A DNA stretch of 8,102 nt, from contig JAGCNA010000173.1 in NCBI GenBank assembly GCA_017646185.1, forward strand, positions 1 through 8,102, in the 5' to 3' direction. This DNA is from Clostridia bacterium. Lineage in GTDB: Bacteria > Bacillota > Clostridia > Oscillospirales > CAG-382. Positions 6,878 through 8,102 of this stretch are shown in pieces. Each line of letters opens with the position of its first letter. The first letter of the stretch is position 1. The notes beneath the pieces are model-generated. The model did not search any database. It was not told the origin of the DNA and saw only the letters and a list, made by a program, of their open reading frames with translations. A program made the translations under genes and the position numbers.

Positions 6878-6920
6878 AAAATCAATCATAGACTATCACA
6901 AAGTCCACCAAAAATCAATC
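6878..6920 (-). promoter_or_regulatory. Upstream region of ygjV-like gene: candidate -10 and a 10-bp direct repeat
   Basis: On the minus strand, TATGAT (6890-6885) is a plausible -10 that would place the transcript start about 20 bases before the ATG. The best upstream hexamer (TTGGTG, 15-bp spacer) is weak. The decamer GATTGATTTT occurs twice in the same orientation (6920-6911 and 6887-6878), exactly 33 bp apart, about three helical turns. One copy overlaps the -10. This could be an operator pair for a regulator, but the A/T-rich sequence makes coincidence possible. Confidence 0.35.
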
Positions 6921-6942
6921 CCTACCGATTACTCGGCGGGGA
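6919..6942 (-). other. Imperfect hairpin followed by T-rich tract on the minus strand
   Basis: CCC (6920-6922) pairs with GGG (6939-6941), and CCGA (6925-6928) with TCGG (6933-6936), around a 4-nt loop with a 2x2 internal mismatch. An outer T-A pair closes it. On the minus strand the stem is followed by ATTGATTTTT, so it resembles a weak terminator or attenuator facing ygjV. No gene or clear promoter lies upstream in that direction to be terminated. Confidence 0.3.
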
Positions 6943-6977
6943 GTTGTTATGAAGTTAAATCTTAGCCCTTGATTGCC

Positions 6978-7010
6978 GCCTGCGAGGCAAATGTGTTGAC
7001 ATACGCAGGC
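6978..7010. repeat. 7-bp inverted repeat flanking the -35 box of the K+ transporter promoter
   Basis: GCCTGCG (6978-6984) and CGCAGGC (7004-7010) are exact reverse complements with 19 bp between them, bracketing the -35 hexamer at 6996-7001. The left arm can also form a competing local hairpin, TTGCC/GGCAA (6973-6990). The placement suits a regulator binding site. No known operator consensus is recognised. Confidence 0.4.
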
Positions 7011-7024
7011 ATTACGGGTATAAT
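6996..7024 (+). promoter_or_regulatory. Perfect consensus sigma-A promoter for the K+ transporter gene
   Basis: TTGACA (6996-7001), exactly 17 bp, then TATAAT (7019-7024): a full match in both boxes with optimal spacing. Transcription should begin near 7031, leaving a leader of about 37 nt. The leader contains GGGAGGT (7050-7056) and is too short for a c-di-AMP (ydaO) riboswitch, a control often found on potassium genes in this group. Regulation, if any, is more likely by a protein or at the protein level. Confidence 0.9.
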
Positions 7025-7067
7025 GTAAATATAAAAACACAGATTTTTCGGGAGGTAGTAACCGTTT

Positions 7068-8102
7068 ATGCAAAGCAAGCGCATAAAAAAGCTGTCATTT
7101 ACCCATACACAGCTTATCGCAATAAGCTTTATACTCGTAATTCTTGTGGGAAGCCTGCTTTTGTCCCTGCCCGTTTCGCATAAAGGGGAGGGAAGCGTTC
7201 CTTTCGGGGATGCGCTGTTCACCGCAGTAAGCGCCACCTGCGTTACGGGGCTTATTGTAAGAGATACATTTTCCTGCTGGTCGGGATTCGGGCAGGCTGT
7301 TATACTGTGTATGATCCAGATCGGCGGTCTGGGGTTAATGACAGTTATCTCCCTCGGCTTTCTCTTTGCGGGAAAACGTCTTTCTCTTCACGACCGTAAG
7401 ATCATGATGCAGTCTTCGGGCACAGACAGTATGGACGAAGGCTTGAGTGCGTTTGTGCGCAATATAGTTTTGGGCACCCTTTTGGTAGAGCTTGTTGCCG
7501 CCGCGGTGCTTGCTATCAGATTTGTACCTATGCTGGGCTGGGGCGAGGGTATATGGTATTCGGTGTTCCATTCGGTTTCCGCATATTGCAACGCAGGGTT
7601 CGATCTTTTTGGCAGAACAGAAGCCTTTTCCTCTCTCACCACCGTGGCAACCGACCCTGTTATAATTCTCACCCTGGCATCCCTTATCCTTATCGGCGGC
7701 ACGGGATTTTTGGTTTGGAACGATCTTATCCGCAACCGCTTCCGTGTTTCAAAATGCCTGCTTCATACCAAGATCGCCTTAAGCGTATCCTTGGCTTTGG
7801 TTTTGGGCGGTACCGCCGCAATGCTTGCTTTTGAATATTCCTCCGAGGCTTTTAAGGATTTTACCCTTTTCGAAAAAATATACCACAGCTTTTTCGCCGC
7901 CGTTACTCCCCGCACCGCAGGCTTTAATGCGGTCAGCTTTGGGGAAATGTCGGAATCGGGATTACTGCTCACAATGCTGCTTATGGTGGTGTGCGGATGC
8001 TCCGGTTCTACTGCAGGCGGTATAAAGACCACCACCGTTGCGGTGCTTATATTTGCCACCGTCGCCTGCGCCAAAAATGACAGAAGCGTATACGTCTTCC
8101 TC
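7068..8102 (+). CDS. ktrB: KtrB/TrkH-type potassium transporter membrane subunit, C-terminus cut off by window edge
   Basis: This family forms the K+ (or Na+-coupled K+) translocating pore and works with a cytoplasmic, nucleotide-binding KtrA/TrkA ring. The visible 345 codons run open to the right edge; full-length KtrB is about 450 residues. Four membrane-pore-membrane repeats can be followed by their filter loops: SATCVTGL (T57-G61), SAYCNAGF (C174-F178), TPRTAGFN (R282-F286) and GCSGSTAGGIKTTT (about 310-323). The fourth covers the filter and the intramembrane gate region. One Gly per filter loop is the family signature and all four are present. The N-terminus KRIKKLS is basic and cytoplasmic. 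ATG 7068 is the first in-frame start after a TAA at 7059. Its ribosome binding site GGGAGGT ends 11 bases upstream, slightly far. No KtrA gene lies upstream; it may follow beyond the window. KtrB is favoured over TrkH by the short N-terminus. Confidence 0.93.
   Translation, partial: MQSKRIKKLSFTHTQLIAISFILVILVGSLLLSLPVSHKGEGSVPFGDALFTAVSATCVTGLIVRDTFSCWSGFGQAVILCMIQIGGLGLMTVISLGFLFAGKRLSLHDRKIMMQSSGTDSMDEGLSAFVRNIVLGTLLVELVAAAVLAIRFVPMLGWGEGIWYSVFHSVSAYCNAGFDLFGRTEAFSSLTTVATDPVIILTLASLILIGGTGFLVWNDLIRNRFRVSKCLLHTKIALSVSLALVLGGTAAMLAFEYSSEAFKDFTLFEKIYHSFFAAVTPRTAGFNAVSFGEMSESGLLLTMLLMVVCGCSGSTAGGIKTTTVAVLIFATVACAKNDRSVYVFL

Noticed and set aside
6859..6885. TTG start at 6885 for the ygjV-like gene
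   Set aside because: The AAGGGGAGG ribosome binding site would be inside the coding sequence; ATG at 6858 is correctly spaced from it.
6949..6972. A 7-residue open frame (MKLNLSP) after GGGGAG at 6938-6943
   Set aside because: The spacing to the ATG is plausible, but there is no promoter for it and it ends before the ktrB promoter, so it cannot be a leader peptide of that transcript. It may be chance or a gene remnant.
7025..7067. A c-di-AMP or other riboswitch in front of the potassium transporter gene
   Set aside because: The perfect promoter leaves only about 37 nt of leader, too short for any known riboswitch of that type.

Overview
The window is about 8.1 kb of compact bacterial DNA, apparently from a low-to-medium-GC member of the Bacillota (Clostridia-like, possibly an uncultured gut or anaerobe lineage). 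This rests on the gene content (RNase J, a Cys117-type MurA, a KtrB/TrkH K+ transporter), strong AAGGAGG-type ribosome binding sites, near-consensus sigma-A promoters and Lys/Glu-rich coding. No species can be named from the sequence alone.

Layout from left to right. (1) Positions 1-1333, minus strand: ribonuclease J, with its C-terminus cut off by the window edge. (2) Positions 1334-1550: a divergent promoter region. The two promoters fire away from each other, their -35 boxes lie in a 10-bp inverted repeat, and a perfect 16-bp palindrome sits in the RNase J promoter spacer. (3) Positions 1551-6194, plus strand: a probable three-gene unit of murA (peptidoglycan precursor synthesis), a large surface lipoprotein (two discoidin/F5-8C domains, a DUF4855 module and a C-terminal Ig-like domain) and a small class I methyltransferase that overlaps the lipoprotein gene by one base. 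A hairpin with a poor U-tract separates murA from the lipoprotein gene, and a strong, apparently bidirectional terminator at 6197-6227 closes the unit. (4) Positions 6343-6858, minus strand: a small YgjV-family membrane protein that converges on the same terminator. (5) Positions 6859-7067: a second divergent intergenic region with a perfect consensus promoter (TTGACA-17-TATAAT) directed rightward. (6) Positions 7068-8102, plus strand: a KtrB/TrkH-type potassium transporter subunit, cut off by the right edge.

Most of the window is housekeeping: RNA decay, cell-wall precursor synthesis and K+ uptake. The least understood part is the DUF4855 lipoprotein. It combines carbohydrate-binding-type domains with a TIM-barrel-like module of unknown activity carrying conserved acidic residues, and it is translationally coupled to an uncharacterised methyltransferase downstream of murA. 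I see no CRISPR array, tRNA, rRNA, transposase, phage gene or defence system. No stretch longer than 300 bases lacks a gene.
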